DNA from: an uncultured Lachnospiraceae bacterium
Lineage (GTDB): Bacteria > Bacillota > Clostridia > Lachnospirales > Lachnospiraceae
DNA length: 64,000 nucleotides
Reading direction: 5' to 3'
Assembly: GCA_947625775.1 (NCBI GenBank)
Contig: CANQPM010000012.1
Span: 1 to 64,000 of the forward strand
Below the pieces are notes generated by a model, which was not told the DNA's origin, ran no database searches, and saw only the letters and a program-made list of their open reading frames with translations. Position numbers and translations under genes: made by a program. This document shows, one piece after another, positions 51,262 to 61,810 of this stretch (the first letter of the stretch is position 1; each line of letters starts with the position of its first letter).

Positions 51262-52077
51262 TTATCTCTTCAACTGATTAGCCTGCTGGAGCATCTCGTC
51301 AGAGGTTGTGATAACCTTTGAGTTCATCTCATATGCCCTCTGCGCGATAATCATGTTGACCATCTCATCAGCCACCTGCACGTTTGAGCCCTCAAGATAC
51401 CCCTGCACAAGCGCGCTTTTCTCCAAATCGTCCGTGTCAGCCTCATTCATCGCCGCGCCGCTCGCTTCAGCTTCCTGATACATGCTGTTGCCAACCTTAT
51501 CCAAGCCTGCGGGATTGTTAAACTGCCACAAGCCGATTGCCATGTCAAGGCTCTGCGCATGTCCTTCCTCGTCAGGATAGAAAAGCTCTCCGCCGTCGCC
51601 TACAGTAATCTTGCTGACCTTTGTATCGCCGTCAACTATTATAGGCTCTCCCTCCGTGCTGAGCACTGGAAGACCGTCTTTGTCAGTAAGCATCAGGTCA
51701 TCGCCATATACGGCAAACACAAACTCGCCGTTTCTCGTATAATATGTATTGCCGTCAGTGCCGCGTATGCCAAAAAATCCGTCTCCGTCAATGGCAAAAT
51801 TAGTAGCGCCAGGCGTTTCCAGAAAGCTTCCCGTCGTGAAAATAGACGTGACCGCCGTATTCCTCGTGCCAAGTCCAACCTCCGCGCCCACTGGCTTGTT
51901 TGCCATATTGGCTGTGGTGGATTTTGTCTGTATAGTCTGGTAAAGGAGCGATTTAAACTCCATTACCTCTTTTTTGTAGCCTGTAGTATTTACATTTGAA
52001 AGATTGTGCGCCACATTGTCAAGATTTAACTGCTGCGCAATCATGCCTGTCGCGCCCGTCCACAATGACCTTACCAT
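51262..52077 (-). CDS. flhP: Flagellar rod protein, FlgG/FlhP-like
   Basis: 271 residues, complete. Start MVRSLWTGATGMIAQQLNLD, the flagellar rod signature NLSNVNTTGYKK, FAIDGDGFFGIRGTDGNTYYTRNGEF, and the C-terminal VQGYLEGSNVQVADEMVNMIIAQRAYEMNSKVI. The family forms the distal rod. It is second after mbl, the position of flhP in Bacillus. Confidence 0.92.
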   Translation of the reverse strand: MVRSLWTGATGMIAQQLNLDNVAHNLSNVNTTGYKKEVMEFKSLLYQTIQTKSTTANMANKPVGAEVGLGTRNTAVTSIFTTGSFLETPGATNFAIDGDGFFGIRGTDGNTYYTRNGEFVFAVYGDDLMLTDKDGLPVLSTEGEPIIVDGDTKVSKITVGDGGELFYPDEEGHAQSLDMAIGLWQFNNPAGLDKVGNSMYQEAEASGAAMNEADTDDLEKSALVQGYLEGSNVQVADEMVNMIIAQRAYEMNSKVITTSDEMLQQANQLKR

Positions 52078-52103
52078 AAATTAATCCTCCTTAACGACTG
52101 CGT

Positions 52104-52883
52104 TTATATCCTGCTGAGCTCCATCGACTTCTCAAGGCTCTCGTCATAGCTTGTTATAAACTTCTGGTTTGCCTCATACTGCCTTGAAATCGTAATCATA
52201 TTTACCATTTCCTTGACTACGGAAACATTTGACATTTCAAGCCAGCCCTGATATATATTGGGATACTCCACGTCTACCGCCTCTGCGCCCTCTTTTGTGT
52301 CCCACATAGTCTCGCCGTAGTGCGTGAGGTAATCCGTATCCGTAAAGTTCGTAATCTTGATGCTGCCCACAAGCACATCGTCCTGATATATATTTCCCTG
52401 GGAATCTATCACAGTATTAGCCGCCGTAGTGGAAATCTGTATTCTGTTGCCGTCTTTCCCAAGCAGATAATCGCCGTCCTTCGTCACCATGTAGCCGTCT
52501 CTAGTGAGGTTAAACTCGCCGTTTCTCGTGTACTTAGTGGACACCTCGCCCGATTTGCTTGTAAACTCTATATTGAAAAAGCCCTCGCTGCCAATCGCCA
52601 AATCATAAGTATTATCAGTGTTCCTAAGCGAGCCCTGTGAAAAATCTGTGTAGGTCTCGCCTATCTTCACTCCAAGGCTCATGCCGCCAAGACGCTTGGG
52701 AACGTTCGGATTTTCCGTAAGATCCTTGATTTTGACCGCCATAACCTCATCATACGCCTGGCTCGTAGAGCCTTCTTTTTTAAATCCCGTAGTGTCGGCA
52801 TTTGCAAGGTTGTTTGCCATAATGTCCATTCTGTACTGCTCATTCAGCATGCCTGTGTAAGCCGTGTATAAACCTCTAAGCAT
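52104..52883 (-). CDS. flhO: Flagellar rod protein, FlgF/FlhO-like
   Basis: 259 residues. MLRGLYTAYTGMLNEQYRMD, NLANADTTGFKK, LAIGSEGFFNIEF, YTRNGEFNLTRDGYMVT and the C-terminal EMSNVSVVKEMVNMITISRQYEANQKFI identify a rod protein paralogous to the next gene. In Bacillus the order mbl-flhO-flhP is the same. The mbl-flhO gap is 45 bases. Confidence 0.92.
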   Translation of the reverse strand: MLRGLYTAYTGMLNEQYRMDIMANNLANADTTGFKKEGSTSQAYDEVMAVKIKDLTENPNVPKRLGGMSLGVKIGETYTDFSQGSLRNTDNTYDLAIGSEGFFNIEFTSKSGEVSTKYTRNGEFNLTRDGYMVTKDGDYLLGKDGNRIQISTTAANTVIDSQGNIYQDDVLVGSIKITNFTDTDYLTHYGETMWDTKEGAEAVDVEYPNIYQGWLEMSNVSVVKEMVNMITISRQYEANQKFITSYDESLEKSMELSRI

Positions 52884-52928
52884 ACATAACCTCCATTCTC
52901 TAAGCTGTGTTTTGATTAAACGTCGTTT

Positions 52929-53912
52929 TTACCTGTTATATAAGAACTCCACATACTTGCCCGTGCCTATGGCAACTGCCGTCATAGGATCCTCGGCTGT
53001 CATCGTGTTTATGCCTGTCCTTGATTCAACCAGATCCTCCAGACCGCGAAGGAGGCTTCCTCCTCCCGTGAGGACTATGCCCCTGTCCGCTATATCCGCC
53101 GCAAGTTCAGGCGGAGTCTTCTCAAGCACGCTGTGTATAGTGTCTATAATCTGAGAGGTTGTCTCCCTAAGGGCCTCCTCCGTCTCCTCCGACGAAACAC
53201 GAATAGTCTTTGGAAGTCCAGTGACAAGGTTGCGCCCCCGCACATCCATGTAGTCAACCTCCGCTCGCTTAAACGCTGAGCCTATCTTAATCTTTATATC
53301 CTCTGCCGTGCGCTCACCAATCAGAAGATTGTGTTTTTTCCTCATATAGCGCACAAGCGCCTCGTCAAAATCGTCGCCCGCTATCTTGATTGACGCGCTC
53401 ACAACCGTGCCTCCAAGCGATATAACGGCTATATCAGAAGTGCCACCGCCTATATCGACTATCATATTACCGCAGGGCTTTGAAATGTCTATCCCTGCGC
53501 CTATCGCCGCGGCTATGGGTTCCTCTATAATGCTGACGCTTCTCGCCCCTGCCTGATAGGTAGCGTCCTCAACTGCCTTTTTTTCAACCTCGGTAACTCC
53601 GCTCGGCACGCATACGGCTATCCTCGGCTTTCTAAATGTCTTTCTGCCAAGCGCCTTTTGTATGAAGTGCTGCATCATCTGCTCTGTCACCTTATAATCA
53701 GAAATAACGCCCTGACGCAGCGGTCTGATTGCTACAATATTGCCAGGCGTCCTGCCCAACATCAGCCTTGCGTCCTCTCCTATTGCTTTTATCGTATCCG
53801 AATCCCTGTCAAATGCCACTACTGAAGGCTCCTTCAGCACGACGCCTTTTCCTCTAATATATACTAATATACTTGCGGTTCCAAGGTCAATTCCAATATC
53901 CGTGTACTCCAT
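52929..53912 (-). CDS. mbl: MreB/Mbl-type actin homologue
   Basis: 327 residues. Bacterial actin guiding cylindrical wall synthesis. ATP-binding motifs: GIDLGTASILVYIRGKG (phosphate 1), MIVDIGGGTSDIAVISLGG (phosphate 2) and GIVLTGGGSLLRGLEDLVE (adenosine); also AVCVPSGVTEVEKKAV and IEEPIAAAIGAG. Context with flhO and flhP favours Mbl. AAAGGGG lies ahead of the ATG. Confidence 0.93.
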   Translation of the reverse strand: MEYTDIGIDLGTASILVYIRGKGVVLKEPSVVAFDRDSDTIKAIGEDARLMLGRTPGNIVAIRPLRQGVISDYKVTEQMMQHFIQKALGRKTFRKPRIAVCVPSGVTEVEKKAVEDATYQAGARSVSIIEEPIAAAIGAGIDISKPCGNMIVDIGGGTSDIAVISLGGTVVSASIKIAGDDFDEALVRYMRKKHNLLIGERTAEDIKIKIGSAFKRAEVDYMDVRGRNLVTGLPKTIRVSSEETEEALRETTSQIIDTIHSVLEKTPPELAADIADRGIVLTGGGSLLRGLEDLVESRTGINTMTAEDPMTAVAIGTGKYVEFLYNR

Positions 53913-54031
53913 GGCTCTGTGCCCCTTTCTATTTAAAATAGCGGCTTAATCCCATCTATAAATAATTATCAAAAAATAGTTTGCCCAATAAGAATATAAC
54001 TATTAAATAAACAAGTAAAGCATACTAAGTC

Positions 54032-54037
54032 ATTATA
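54032..54037 (-). promoter_or_regulatory. Possible -10 box upstream of mbl
   Basis: TATAAT on the minus strand about 120 bases before mbl, with only a weak TTTAAA 17 bases further up. The rest of 53913-54161 is AT-rich spacer between uvrA and mbl. Confidence 0.35.
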
Positions 54038-54104
54038 ACCTAATTCAGCCATTTTTTAAAGGGGGTTCACACTTTTTTTAGAAAAATTAAAATAATACGC
54101 CTAT

Positions 54105-54146
54105 CACTAAATAGTATATCGGTAATTTTGCGATATTTCTTTAGTG
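54105..54146. terminator. Hairpin after uvrA
   Basis: CACTAAA (54105-54111) pairs with TTTAGTG (54140-54146), with an inner ATATCG/CGATAT stem. It lies 15 bases past the uvrA stop. The T-run is weak, so termination is probable but unproven. Confidence 0.45.
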
Positions 54147-54161
54147 ACAGACGCTGTTTAT

Positions 54162-57041
54162 TTATAAGCTTTTGCCTAAACCCTTCGCCTTATCAAGCAT
54201 TTTTTTGATATAAACGCCCGTATATGATTTTTTGTCCTTGGCAATCTCCTCGGGCGTGCCTTCGGCGATTACCGCGCCGCCGCCGTCGCCGCCCTCAGGC
54301 CCCATATCTATAATATAATCCGCCGTCTTTATCACATCAAGGTTGTGCTCAATCACGACCACAGTATTTCCACCCTCCGCAAGCCGCTGCAGTATCTCCA
54401 CAAGCTTATGCACATCAGCGAAGTGAAGTCCTGTCGTCGGCTCGTCAAGTATATATATTGTCCTGCCTGTACTCCTTCGGCTAAGCTCCGTGGCAAGCTT
54501 TATCCGCTGCGCCTCGCCGCCTGAAAGCGTAGTTGACGGCTGCCCAAGCTTGATATATGAAAGCCCCACGTCATAGAGGGTTTCTATTTTTCTTTTTATT
54601 GAGGGTATCGCGTCAAAAAACGTAAGGGCTTCCTCAACTGTCATATCAAGCACGTCAAATATGTTTTTCCCTTTATATTTGACCTCCAGCGTCTCACGGT
54701 TGTAGCGTTTCCCACCGCACACCTCGCATGGAACATAGACATCGGGCAGAAAGTGCATTTCGATTTTTATTATGCCGTCGCCGCCGCACGCCTCGCAGCG
54801 CCCGCCCTTTACATTAAAGCTGAAACGTCCTTTTGAATAGCCCTTCGCCTTGGCATCCGTTGTCGCCGCAAACAAATCCCTTATCTGGTCAAAAACTCCC
54901 GTGTAAGTGGCAGGATTGGAGCGCGGCGTCCTGCCTATGGGCGACTGGTCTATATTTATCACCTTGTCGAGCTGCTCTATGCCCTCTATGCTTTTGTGCG
55001 CTCCTGCTATGGTGCGCGCCCTGTTAAGCTTCCTTGCCAGATGCTTGTACAGTATCTCGTTTACAAGGGAAGACTTTCCCGAGCCTGATACGCCCGTCAC
55101 GCAGGTAAACACGCCCAGCGGGAATTTCACGTTTATATTTTTCAGGTTGTTCTCCGCAGCGCCCTTTACCGTAAGCCAGCCCGTGGGTTTGCGGCGCGCT
55201 GCAGGCACTGGTATGAAAAGCTTCCCGCTAAGGTACTGTCCCGTGATCGACTCAGGGATTTTCATTATCTCCTCCGCCGTGCCCTGCGCGACAACCTCGC
55301 CGCCATGACCGCCCGCCCCAGGCCCTATATCGACAATATGGTCGGCTTCAAGCATCGTGTCCTCGTCGTGTTCCACCACAATAAGCGTATTTCCCAAGTC
55401 GCGCAGCTCCTTAAGCGCATTGAGCAGCTTGTCGTTATCCCTCTGGTGAAGCCCTATGCTCGGCTCATCAAGTATATAGCACACGCCGACAAGCCCCGAG
55501 CCAATCTGCGTGGCAAGCCTTATCCGCTGCGCCTCGCCGCCCGAAAGCGACGACGTGCCCCTTGAAAGGCTGAGATATTCAAGCCCCACATTTTCAAGGA
55601 AGCCCACGCGCGCCCTTATCTCCTTTAATATGCGCTTTCCAATCAGCTGCTGCTGCTTTGTAAGCTCCAATGTGTCAAGGAACTGGTAAAGCCTGCCTAT
55701 CGACATTGACGTGATCTCATATATGTTTTTGCCGCAGACCGTGACGGCAAGAGAGCTTTTTTTAAGGCGCTTCCCGCCGCACTCCGTACACGGCGTAATG
55801 CGCATAAAGGTTTCATACTCCTGCTTCATTATCTCAGAAGCCGTTTCCTTATAGCGCCGCTCCACGTTTTTTATCAGTCCCTCAAACGCTATGGGGTATC
55901 TGCCTTCTCCGCGCTGTCCTTTATAATAAACTATGACCTCTCTGCCGCCCGTGCCGTTTATGAGCATATCCTGTACCTCGTCGGAAAGCTCCTCAAACGG
56001 AGTATCGAGCGAGAAATCATACTCCTTGCAAAGCGCCTGCAGGATAGCATTTGTAAAGCTCGTCTTGTCCGTGCAGGACTGCCAGCCTATCGCGGTTATC
56101 GCGCCATCGTTTATGCTGAGACTCCTGTCAGGTATCATAAGATCGGCGTCAAACTCCATCTTGTAGCCCAGCCCCATGCATTGCGGGCACGCGCCGAACG
56201 GATTGTTAAACGAAAAACTCCTCGGCTCTACCTCCTCTATGCTTATCCCGCAGTCAGGGCACGCAAAGCTCTGTGAAAAATTCATCGGCTCTCTGCCTAT
56301 CACGTCCACTATCAGCAGGCCGTCAGAAAGCGACATAACATTTTCGATGGAATCGGTAAGACGCCTTGCTATGCCGTCTTTTACCACAAGTCGGTCAACT
56401 ATTATCTCTATATTATGCTTTATATTTTTGTCAAGCTTTATCTCCTCCGAAAGCTCATACAGGCTGCCGTCAATGCGCACGCGCACGTAGCCCGCGCGCT
56501 TTGCGCGGTCAAGCACCTTTACATGCTCGCCCTTGCGTCCGCGCACCACTGGCGCAAGAAGCTGCAGCTTAGTCCCCTCGGGCATGTCCATTATCTGGTC
56601 AACCATCTGGTCTATCGTCTGCTTCTTTATCTCGCGTCCGCAGTTCGGGCAGTGTGGAATGCCTATCCGCGCATATAAAAGCCTGAAATAATCATATATC
56701 TCCGTGACCGTGCCCACTGTAGAGCGCGGATTCCTGTTTGTGGATTTCTGGTCTATGGAAATAGCGGGAGAAAGCCCTTCTATGCTCTCCACATTCGGCT
56801 TTTCCATCTGTCCTAAAAACATGCGCGCATATGATGAGAGCGACTCCATATACCGCCGCTGCCCCTCCGCATAAATCGTGTCAAACGCAAGCGAGGATTT
56901 TCCCGAGCCAGACAGCCCTGTAAGCACTACCAGCTTGTTTCTGGGTATGTCAAGGCTTATGTTTTTAAGGTTGTGCTCGTTTGCGCCCCTTATTCTTATG
57001 AGCTCGCTCTTTGGAAGCATTTTTAACTGTTTTTCGTCCAT
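54162..57041 (-). CDS. uvrA: Excinuclease ABC subunit A
   Basis: 959 residues, full length. Damage recognition ATPase of nucleotide excision repair. Two ABC modules: Walker [18 protein letters not shown] (near 40) and [17 protein letters not shown] (near 660), signatures [19 protein letters not shown] and [17 protein letters not shown], zinc sites CPNCG/CPDCG and CEACGG...CEVCGG. GGGGAAAAA precedes the ATG. It follows uvrB by 69 bases and is presumably in the same SOS-controlled unit. Confidence 0.98.
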   Translation of the reverse strand: MDEKQLKMLPKSELIRIRGANEHNLKNISLDIPRNKLVVLTGLSGSGKSSLAFDTIYAEGQRRYMESLSSYARMFLGQMEKPNVESIEGLSPAISIDQKSTNRNPRSTVGTVTEIYDYFRLLYARIGIPHCPNCGREIKKQTIDQMVDQIMDMPEGTKLQLLAPVVRGRKGEHVKVLDRAKRAGYVRVRIDGSLYELSEEIKLDKNIKHNIEIIVDRLVVKDGIARRLTDSIENVMSLSDGLLIVDVIGREPMNFSQSFACPDCGISIEEVEPRSFSFNNPFGACPQCMGLGYKMEFDADLMIPDRSLSINDGAITAIGWQSCTDKTSFTNAILQALCKEYDFSLDTPFEELSDEVQDMLINGTGGREVIVYYKGQRGEGRYPIAFEGLIKNVERRYKETASEIMKQEYETFMRITPCTECGGKRLKKSSLAVTVCGKNIYEITSMSIGRLYQFLDTLELTKQQQLIGKRILKEIRARVGFLENVGLEYLSLSRGTSSLSGGEAQRIRLATQIGSGLVGVCYILDEPSIGLHQRDNDKLLNALKELRDLGNTLIVVEHDEDTMLEADHIVDIGPGAGGHGGEVVAQGTAEEIMKIPESITGQYLSGKLFIPVPAARRKPTGWLTVKGAAENNLKNINVKFPLGVFTCVTGVSGSGKSSLVNEILYKHLARKLNRARTIAGAHKSIEGIEQLDKVINIDQSPIGRTPRSNPATYTGVFDQIRDLFAATTDAKAKGYSKGRFSFNVKGGRCEACGGDGIIKIEMHFLPDVYVPCEVCGGKRYNRETLEVKYKGKNIFDVLDMTVEEALTFFDAIPSIKRKIETLYDVGLSYIKLGQPSTTLSGGEAQRIKLATELSRRSTGRTIYILDEPTTGLHFADVHKLVEILQRLAEGGNTVVVIEHNLDVIKTADYIIDMGPEGGDGGGAVIAEGTPEEIAKDKKSYTGVYIKKMLDKAKGLGKSL

Positions 57042-57110
57042 TTTTTCCCCTTATTCCGTTTATCACGCGGCTTGCGCCGCATTTTGAAGTTTTATTGTTT
57101 TACGCTGAAA

Positions 57111-59126
57111 TCATTCCATGCCGCCAGTCATATCATTCAGCATCTTCTTTAGCTGCATCATCTTGTCGCGCAGCTCCATAGCCGCCTCGAAATTGAGGTC
57201 CGCGGCCGCCTTGCGCATATTCTTTTCAAGGGAAGCGATAAGCTTTTTAAGCTCCTTTTCGTCCATAGACTCAGGATCCTTTGCAAACTCCTGTTCTTCC
57301 TTGGCTACCGCCTTTGAAATGCTGATGAGGTCGCGCACGGCTTTTTTTATCGTCTGCGGCGTAATGCCGTTTTCATCATTGTATTTCTGCTGTATGGCGC
57401 GGCGCCTCGCCGTCTCGTCAAGAGTGGCGCGCATTGAGTCCGTAATCGTGTCGGCATACATTATGACGTGCCCTTCCGCGTTTCTCGCGGCGCGCCCTAC
57501 CGTCTGTATCAAGGATGTCGCCGAGCGAAGGAAGCCTTCCTTGTCTGCGTCAATAATCGCCACAAGCGAAATTTCGGGAATGTCAAGCCCCTCTCTCAAA
57601 AGATTGATGCCGACAAGCACGTCAAAAACGTCGAGGCGCATATCGCGTATGATTTCAGCGCGTTCAAGCGTGTCTATGTCCGAATGCAGGTATTTGACGC
57701 GGACTCCCGCCTCGCTCATGTATTTTGTCAAATCCTCCGCCATCCGCTTTGTGAGCGTGGTGACAAGCACTTTGTTATGCTTTGAAGTTTCTTCGTTTAT
57801 CCTTGATATGAGATCGTCAATCTGTCCCTCGACAGGGTGTACCTCAATATTGGGATCGAGCAGCCCCGTAGGTCTTATAATCTGCTCGGCGCGCAAAAGC
57901 TCATGCTCCTCCTCATATATGCCAGGCGTCGCCGACACAAAGAGCATCTGGTCTATTTTCTGCTCAAACTCCTCAAATTTGAGCGGTCTGTTGTCAAGCG
58001 CCGACGGCAGGCGGAAGCCGTATTCGACAAGCGTAGTCTTGCGTGAGCGGTCGCCCGCATACATTCCCCTAATCTGGGGTATCGTCATATGCGACTCATC
58101 TATTATAATAAGGAAGTCATCTTTAAAAAAGTCAAGCAGACAGTACGGCGGCGCGCCCTCCGCAGTGCCGTTTAAATGGCGCGAGTAATTCTCAATGCCA
58201 GAGCAGAAGCCTGTCTCCCTAAGCATCTCGACATCAAAATTTGTGCGTTCGGAAATGCGCTGCGCCTCAAGCAGCTTGTCCTCGCCCTTGAAATAGCTTA
58301 CCCGCTCCTTCATCTCCGCTATTATGTTGTCGCACGCCTGCGCTATCCTCTCGGGCGCAACCACATAATGAGACGCAGGGAAAATAGTAATATGCTCCAG
58401 CAGCGCGTTTACCTTGTTTGTCACTGCGTCAACCTCCGCTATGCGGTCAATCTCGTCTCCGAAAAATTCTACGCGTATGAGGTAATCTCCGCCCTGCGCG
58501 GGATTTATCTCCACCACATCGCCGTGAACCCTGAAACGCCCTCTTTCCAAGTCAATGTCATTTCTGTCATACTGCATCTCTATCAGCGCGCGGATTACCT
58601 CGTCTCTGTCCTTTATCATATGGGGGCGCAGTGACAGCATCATTCCCTGATATTCTTCGGGGCTGCCCAGTCCGTATATGCATGACACGCTTGCCACCAC
58701 GACAACGTCGCGGCGCTCCGTAAGCGATGCCGTCGCGGACAGACGCAGCTTGTCTATCTCCTCATTTACCGCGGAATCCTTCGCTATATATGTGTCGGAG
58801 GAGGGAATGTATGCCTCGGGCTGGTAGTAATCATAATAGCTCACAAAATATTCCACCGCGTTTTCAGGGAAAAATTCCTTAAATTCACCGTAAAGCTGCC
58901 CCGCAAGCGTCTTGTTGTGCGCAATCACAAGAGTAGGTTTGTTCAGGGCGGCGATTATGTTAGCCATTGTAAAGGTCTTGCCCGAGCCTGTGACGCCGAG
59001 CAGCGTCTGGAACTGGTTGCCCGCCCTAAAGCCCCTGACAAGCTCATCTATCGCCTGTGGCTGGTCGCCTGTAGGCTGGTATTCGCTGTGCAATTTAAAA
59101 ATCCCGCCTGTATCAGCTGCCCGCAC
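57111..59126 (-). CDS. uvrB: Excinuclease ABC subunit B
   Basis: 671 residues. Helicase-like damage verifier. GTG at 59126 is the start: GGAGGTGA lies 5 bases upstream and the protein then begins close to the usual [17 protein letters not shown]. Walker [17 protein letters not shown], beta-hairpin region [38 protein letters not shown], helicase motifs [24 protein letters not shown] and QTVGRAARN, and a C-terminal UVR motif. The frame stays open upstream of the GTG but lacks family similarity. Confidence 0.97.
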   Translation of the reverse strand: MRAADTGGIFKLHSEYQPTGDQPQAIDELVRGFRAGNQFQTLLGVTGSGKTFTMANIIAALNKPTLVIAHNKTLAGQLYGEFKEFFPENAVEYFVSYYDYYQPEAYIPSSDTYIAKDSAVNEEIDKLRLSATASLTERRDVVVVASVSCIYGLGSPEEYQGMMLSLRPHMIKDRDEVIRALIEMQYDRNDIDLERGRFRVHGDVVEINPAQGGDYLIRVEFFGDEIDRIAEVDAVTNKVNALLEHITIFPASHYVVAPERIAQACDNIIAEMKERVSYFKGEDKLLEAQRISERTNFDVEMLRETGFCSGIENYSRHLNGTAEGAPPYCLLDFFKDDFLIIIDESHMTIPQIRGMYAGDRSRKTTLVEYGFRLPSALDNRPLKFEEFEQKIDQMLFVSATPGIYEEEHELLRAEQIIRPTGLLDPNIEVHPVEGQIDDLISRINEETSKHNKVLVTTLTKRMAEDLTKYMSEAGVRVKYLHSDIDTLERAEIIRDMRLDVFDVLVGINLLREGLDIPEISLVAIIDADKEGFLRSATSLIQTVGRAARNAEGHVIMYADTITDSMRATLDETARRRAIQQKYNDENGITPQTIKKAVRDLISISKAVAKEEQEFAKDPESMDEKELKKLIASLEKNMRKAAADLNFEAAMELRDKMMQLKKMLNDMTGGME

Positions 59127-59271
59127 TGCCCTCACCTCCTGAATATTAAGACAAAATTTAATCATGCCGCAAACATCGCCGATAGCAAATGATAAACTGT
59201 GCATTTCCCAGCATATGCCGCATATGCACAAATAGTATGTACTCATGCGAAATCCGCTAAACGTAATTCTG

Positions 59272-59300
59272 ATTATATCACACAGACATTTATTTGTACA
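59272..59300 (-). promoter_or_regulatory. uvrB promoter
   Basis: Minus-strand TGTACA (59295-59300), 17-base spacer and TATAAT (59272-59277) preceded by TG one base upstream (extended -10). It gives a leader of about 140 bases before the GTG start. Confidence 0.7.
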
Positions 59301-59320
59301 GAGAACAGAAGAAATTTTTA

Positions 59321-59332
59321 GAACTTTTGTTC
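59321..59332. promoter_or_regulatory. LexA-type SOS box
   Basis: GAAC-TTTT-GTTC, matching the Gram-positive LexA core GAACN4GTTC, 20 bases upstream of the uvrB -35 box. It supports SOS control of uvrB-uvrA. The remaining part of the 59127-59489 gap holds this promoter and the terminator of the next gene. Confidence 0.7.
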
Positions 59333-59452
59333 TCTTTTGTTCCCATATATGGTTTTAAATGCCAGCGCCCAACAAAACTGCAAGGCAGCCGACACTCGCG
59401 GCGCTTATCAAGCATTCGCGCAGGCACGGCACTCGTTATTTCCCGTGAGAAT

Positions 59453-59483
59453 AAAAAACGCCCCGCCACAGCTTTGTGGCGGA
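59453..59483 (-). terminator. Terminator of aldo/keto reductase gene
   Basis: CCGCCACA/TGTGGCGG stem (about 59463-59482) with a 4-base loop; on the minus strand it is followed by GGCG and six T. It lies directly after the reductase stop codon. Confidence 0.9.
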
Positions 59484-59489
59484 GCCGCT

Positions 59490-60479
59490 TTATTTCAAAA
59501 TATCGTCAATCCTGCTGCGTTCCTCCTCGCTGAAGCTCAGGTTTGACAGCATGCCGACATTGTCGATAATCTGTGAAGGCTTTGACGCGCCAATCAGCAC
59601 GCTTGTTATGTCGTCGTCTCTCAATATCCACGCCAGAGCCATCTGCGCAAGGCTCTGCCCGCGCTGTTTGGCAATATCATTCAGCGCGCGGATTTTGGCA
59701 ATCGTATTTTCATCAATCGCATCTTCTTTAAGGAAACGCCCGTCTGTGCGGATTCGGCTGTCCTGTGGGATACCGTTAAGGTATCTGTCCGTAAGCAGCC
59801 CCTGTGCAAGCGGACAGAAGGTAATGATGCCTATTCCGTTCGCCTTCGCGTATGCCTTTAAGCCGTCGGTTTCAATGTCGCGCACAAGCATTGAATACTT
59901 GCGCTGATTTATAATAAACGGCGTGCCCATATCCTTAAAAAGCTTTGCAATCTGGATAGTCTGCTCCTTATTATAATTTGATATTCCCACGTAAAGCGCC
60001 TTGCCGCTCCTCACGATATCGTCAAGCGCGCGCGCCGTTTCTTCAAGCGGAGTTTCGGGATCAGGCCTGTGATGATAAAATATATCGACATATTCAACGC
60101 CCATGCGCTTTAAGCTCTGGTCAAGGCTTGCGACAAGATATTTCCTGCTCCCCCAGTTTCCATAAGGTCCTTCCCACATATCATATCCCGCCTTGGTCGA
60201 AATAACAAGCTCATCACGGTAACGCCCAAGCCCTTTGGCAAGTATTCTTCCAAAATTTTCCTCAGCCGCGCCCGCAACAGGGCCGTAATTGTTTGCCAAA
60301 TCAAAATGCGTGATTCCATTGTCAAACGCTGTATAGCACATATTCTGCATATTCTCAAAGCTTGCGCCCGAGCCGAAATTGTGCCACAGCCCCAGTGAAA
60401 CCGCAGGCAGCAGCAATCCGCTCCTGCCACACCTGTTATACTTCATGCTGTCGTACCTTTTTTCATCTGCCGCGTACAT
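59490..60479 (-). CDS. Aldo/keto reductase
   Basis: 329 residues, an NADPH-dependent reductase of the YghZ/glyceraldehyde-3-phosphate reductase type. Catalytic tetrad regions are visible: FDLANNYGPVAGAAEENFG (D, Y), STKAGYDMWEGPYG (K) and VDIFYHHRPDPETPLEE (H). C-terminal cofactor site SVLIGASKPSQIIDNVG. GGAGGG lies ahead of the ATG. It is the last gene of the ftsEX-ctpA unit, with its own terminator. Confidence 0.92.
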   Translation of the reverse strand: MYAADEKRYDSMKYNRCGRSGLLLPAVSLGLWHNFGSGASFENMQNMCYTAFDNGITHFDLANNYGPVAGAAEENFGRILAKGLGRYRDELVISTKAGYDMWEGPYGNWGSRKYLVASLDQSLKRMGVEYVDIFYHHRPDPETPLEETARALDDIVRSGKALYVGISNYNKEQTIQIAKLFKDMGTPFIINQRKYSMLVRDIETDGLKAYAKANGIGIITFCPLAQGLLTDRYLNGIPQDSRIRTDGRFLKEDAIDENTIAKIRALNDIAKQRGQSLAQMALAWILRDDDITSVLIGASKPSQIIDNVGMLSNLSFSEEERSRIDDILK

Positions 60480-60496
60480 AAAAATCCCTCCATTTA

Positions 60497-61786
60497 TTAC
60501 TGTCCCAGCTTCTGCGCCAGCACTTCCTTCGCCTTTTCAAGCTGGTTGTCAACTCCGTTCTGGTACTGCTCGGCATCAAACGGCACTTCTATGTCAGGCT
60601 CTATGCCTATGCCGTGTATATTGTTTCCGTTAGGCGTGAAATATGTGCTGACCGTGAGCTTCAGCGCCGAACCGTCTGAAAGGTTTATAACCTTCTGGAC
60701 TATACCCTTACCATATGTGGTAGTGCCTACTATCGTGCCTATTCCGTAATCCTTTACCGCGCCTGTGAGTATCTCCGACGCGCTTGCGCTGTAGCCGTCT
60801 GCCAGCACCACAAGCGGCACGTCTATCTCATTGCTGCCGTCGCACTTGTATTCCTCACGCTTGCCGTATTTGTCTTCTGTATATACAATCAGGCCCTCGG
60901 GCAGAAGCATGCGCGCTATATCGCACACCGTGGAAAGGTTTCCGCCTGGGTTGCTCCTCAAATCAATTATAAGCCCTTTCATGCCGTCAGCCTTCGCCTG
61001 ATTATACGCTTCCTCAAACTGGCCTGTCGTAACAAGGTCAAACTCCGTTATCTGTATATACGCCATGCCGTTGTCATACATCTCATACTCAACAGTCGGG
61101 CTCTCTATCCTGCGCCGCTCGACATCTATGTCAATGGGATCCGCCTCGCCCTCACGCAAGACGGTAATCGTGACAAAAGTGCCCTCCTCACCCTTTATCT
61201 TGCTGACTACATAATCGCTCTCCTTGCCGTACATGCTCTCGCCCTCTATTGCGTAAATGTAATCACCCTGCATAAGGTCGCTCTCCTCGGCGGGAGTGCC
61301 CTTTATAATTCTGCTTATCTGGACATAGCCCGTTTCCAAATCCTTGCTGATATACGCGCCTATGCCGTAATAAATGCCTTCCGTCTGCTGCTGCAGGCTT
61401 ATAAGCTCCTCCTTGGTGTAGTAGACGCTGTACGGATCGTCAAGCGCCGCGAGCATTCCTTTGTAAATGCCGTCCTGCAGCGTTTCCTCCTCCACGTCCT
61501 TCCAAAAATATTTATCCACCGTTTCCTCAAGCACGCCCAGCTTTTCGACAACGACGTCATCAGTCACGCTCTCGGCGCTCTCTGCCTGGGCTTTGTTGCG
61601 CATCAGCCCTATATTTTTGTAAAACCTCACAACACTGACAGTCATAAGCGAAACTATCATTGACAATGCAATTCCCGTCGCCAGTCCGAGCAGATAATAC
61701 TTTGTCTTGTTTTCGTTTCTGCCATTTCTCGGCGGATATCCGCCCGCCATATTGTTAAAGCCGTTAAAGTCGCCTTGATTTTGCAT
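60497..61786 (-). CDS. CtpA-like S41 peptidase with PDZ domain
   Basis: 429 residues. One N-terminal membrane helix (YLLGLATGIALSMIVSLMTVSVV), an S41 N-terminal part, a PDZ domain (GAYISKDLETGYVQISRIIKGTPAEESDL) and a protease domain with GLIIDLRSNPGG, the catalytic Ser in ADGYSASASEILTGAVKD and Lys in VGTTTYGKGIVQ. Secreted-side, membrane-anchored. It follows the M23 peptidase gene by 24 bases and may process wall hydrolases or their regulators. Confidence 0.93.
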   Translation of the reverse strand: MQNQGDFNGFNNMAGGYPPRNGRNENKTKYYLLGLATGIALSMIVSLMTVSVVRFYKNIGLMRNKAQAESAESVTDDVVVEKLGVLEETVDKYFWKDVEEETLQDGIYKGMLAALDDPYSVYYTKEELISLQQQTEGIYYGIGAYISKDLETGYVQISRIIKGTPAEESDLMQGDYIYAIEGESMYGKESDYVVSKIKGEEGTFVTITVLREGEADPIDIDVERRRIESPTVEYEMYDNGMAYIQITEFDLVTTGQFEEAYNQAKADGMKGLIIDLRSNPGGNLSTVCDIARMLLPEGLIVYTEDKYGKREEYKCDGSNEIDVPLVVLADGYSASASEILTGAVKDYGIGTIVGTTTYGKGIVQKVINLSDGSALKLTVSTYFTPNGNNIHGIGIEPDIEVPFDAEQYQNGVDNQLEKAKEVLAQKLGQ

Positions 61787-61810
61787 TTATAAGCCATTTC
61801 CTTCCTGTTA

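Noticed and set aside
57118-58188. Long plus-strand open frame opposite uvrB
   Set aside because: Antisense shadow of a well conserved gene; low-complexity Ser/Arg composition and no ribosome site.
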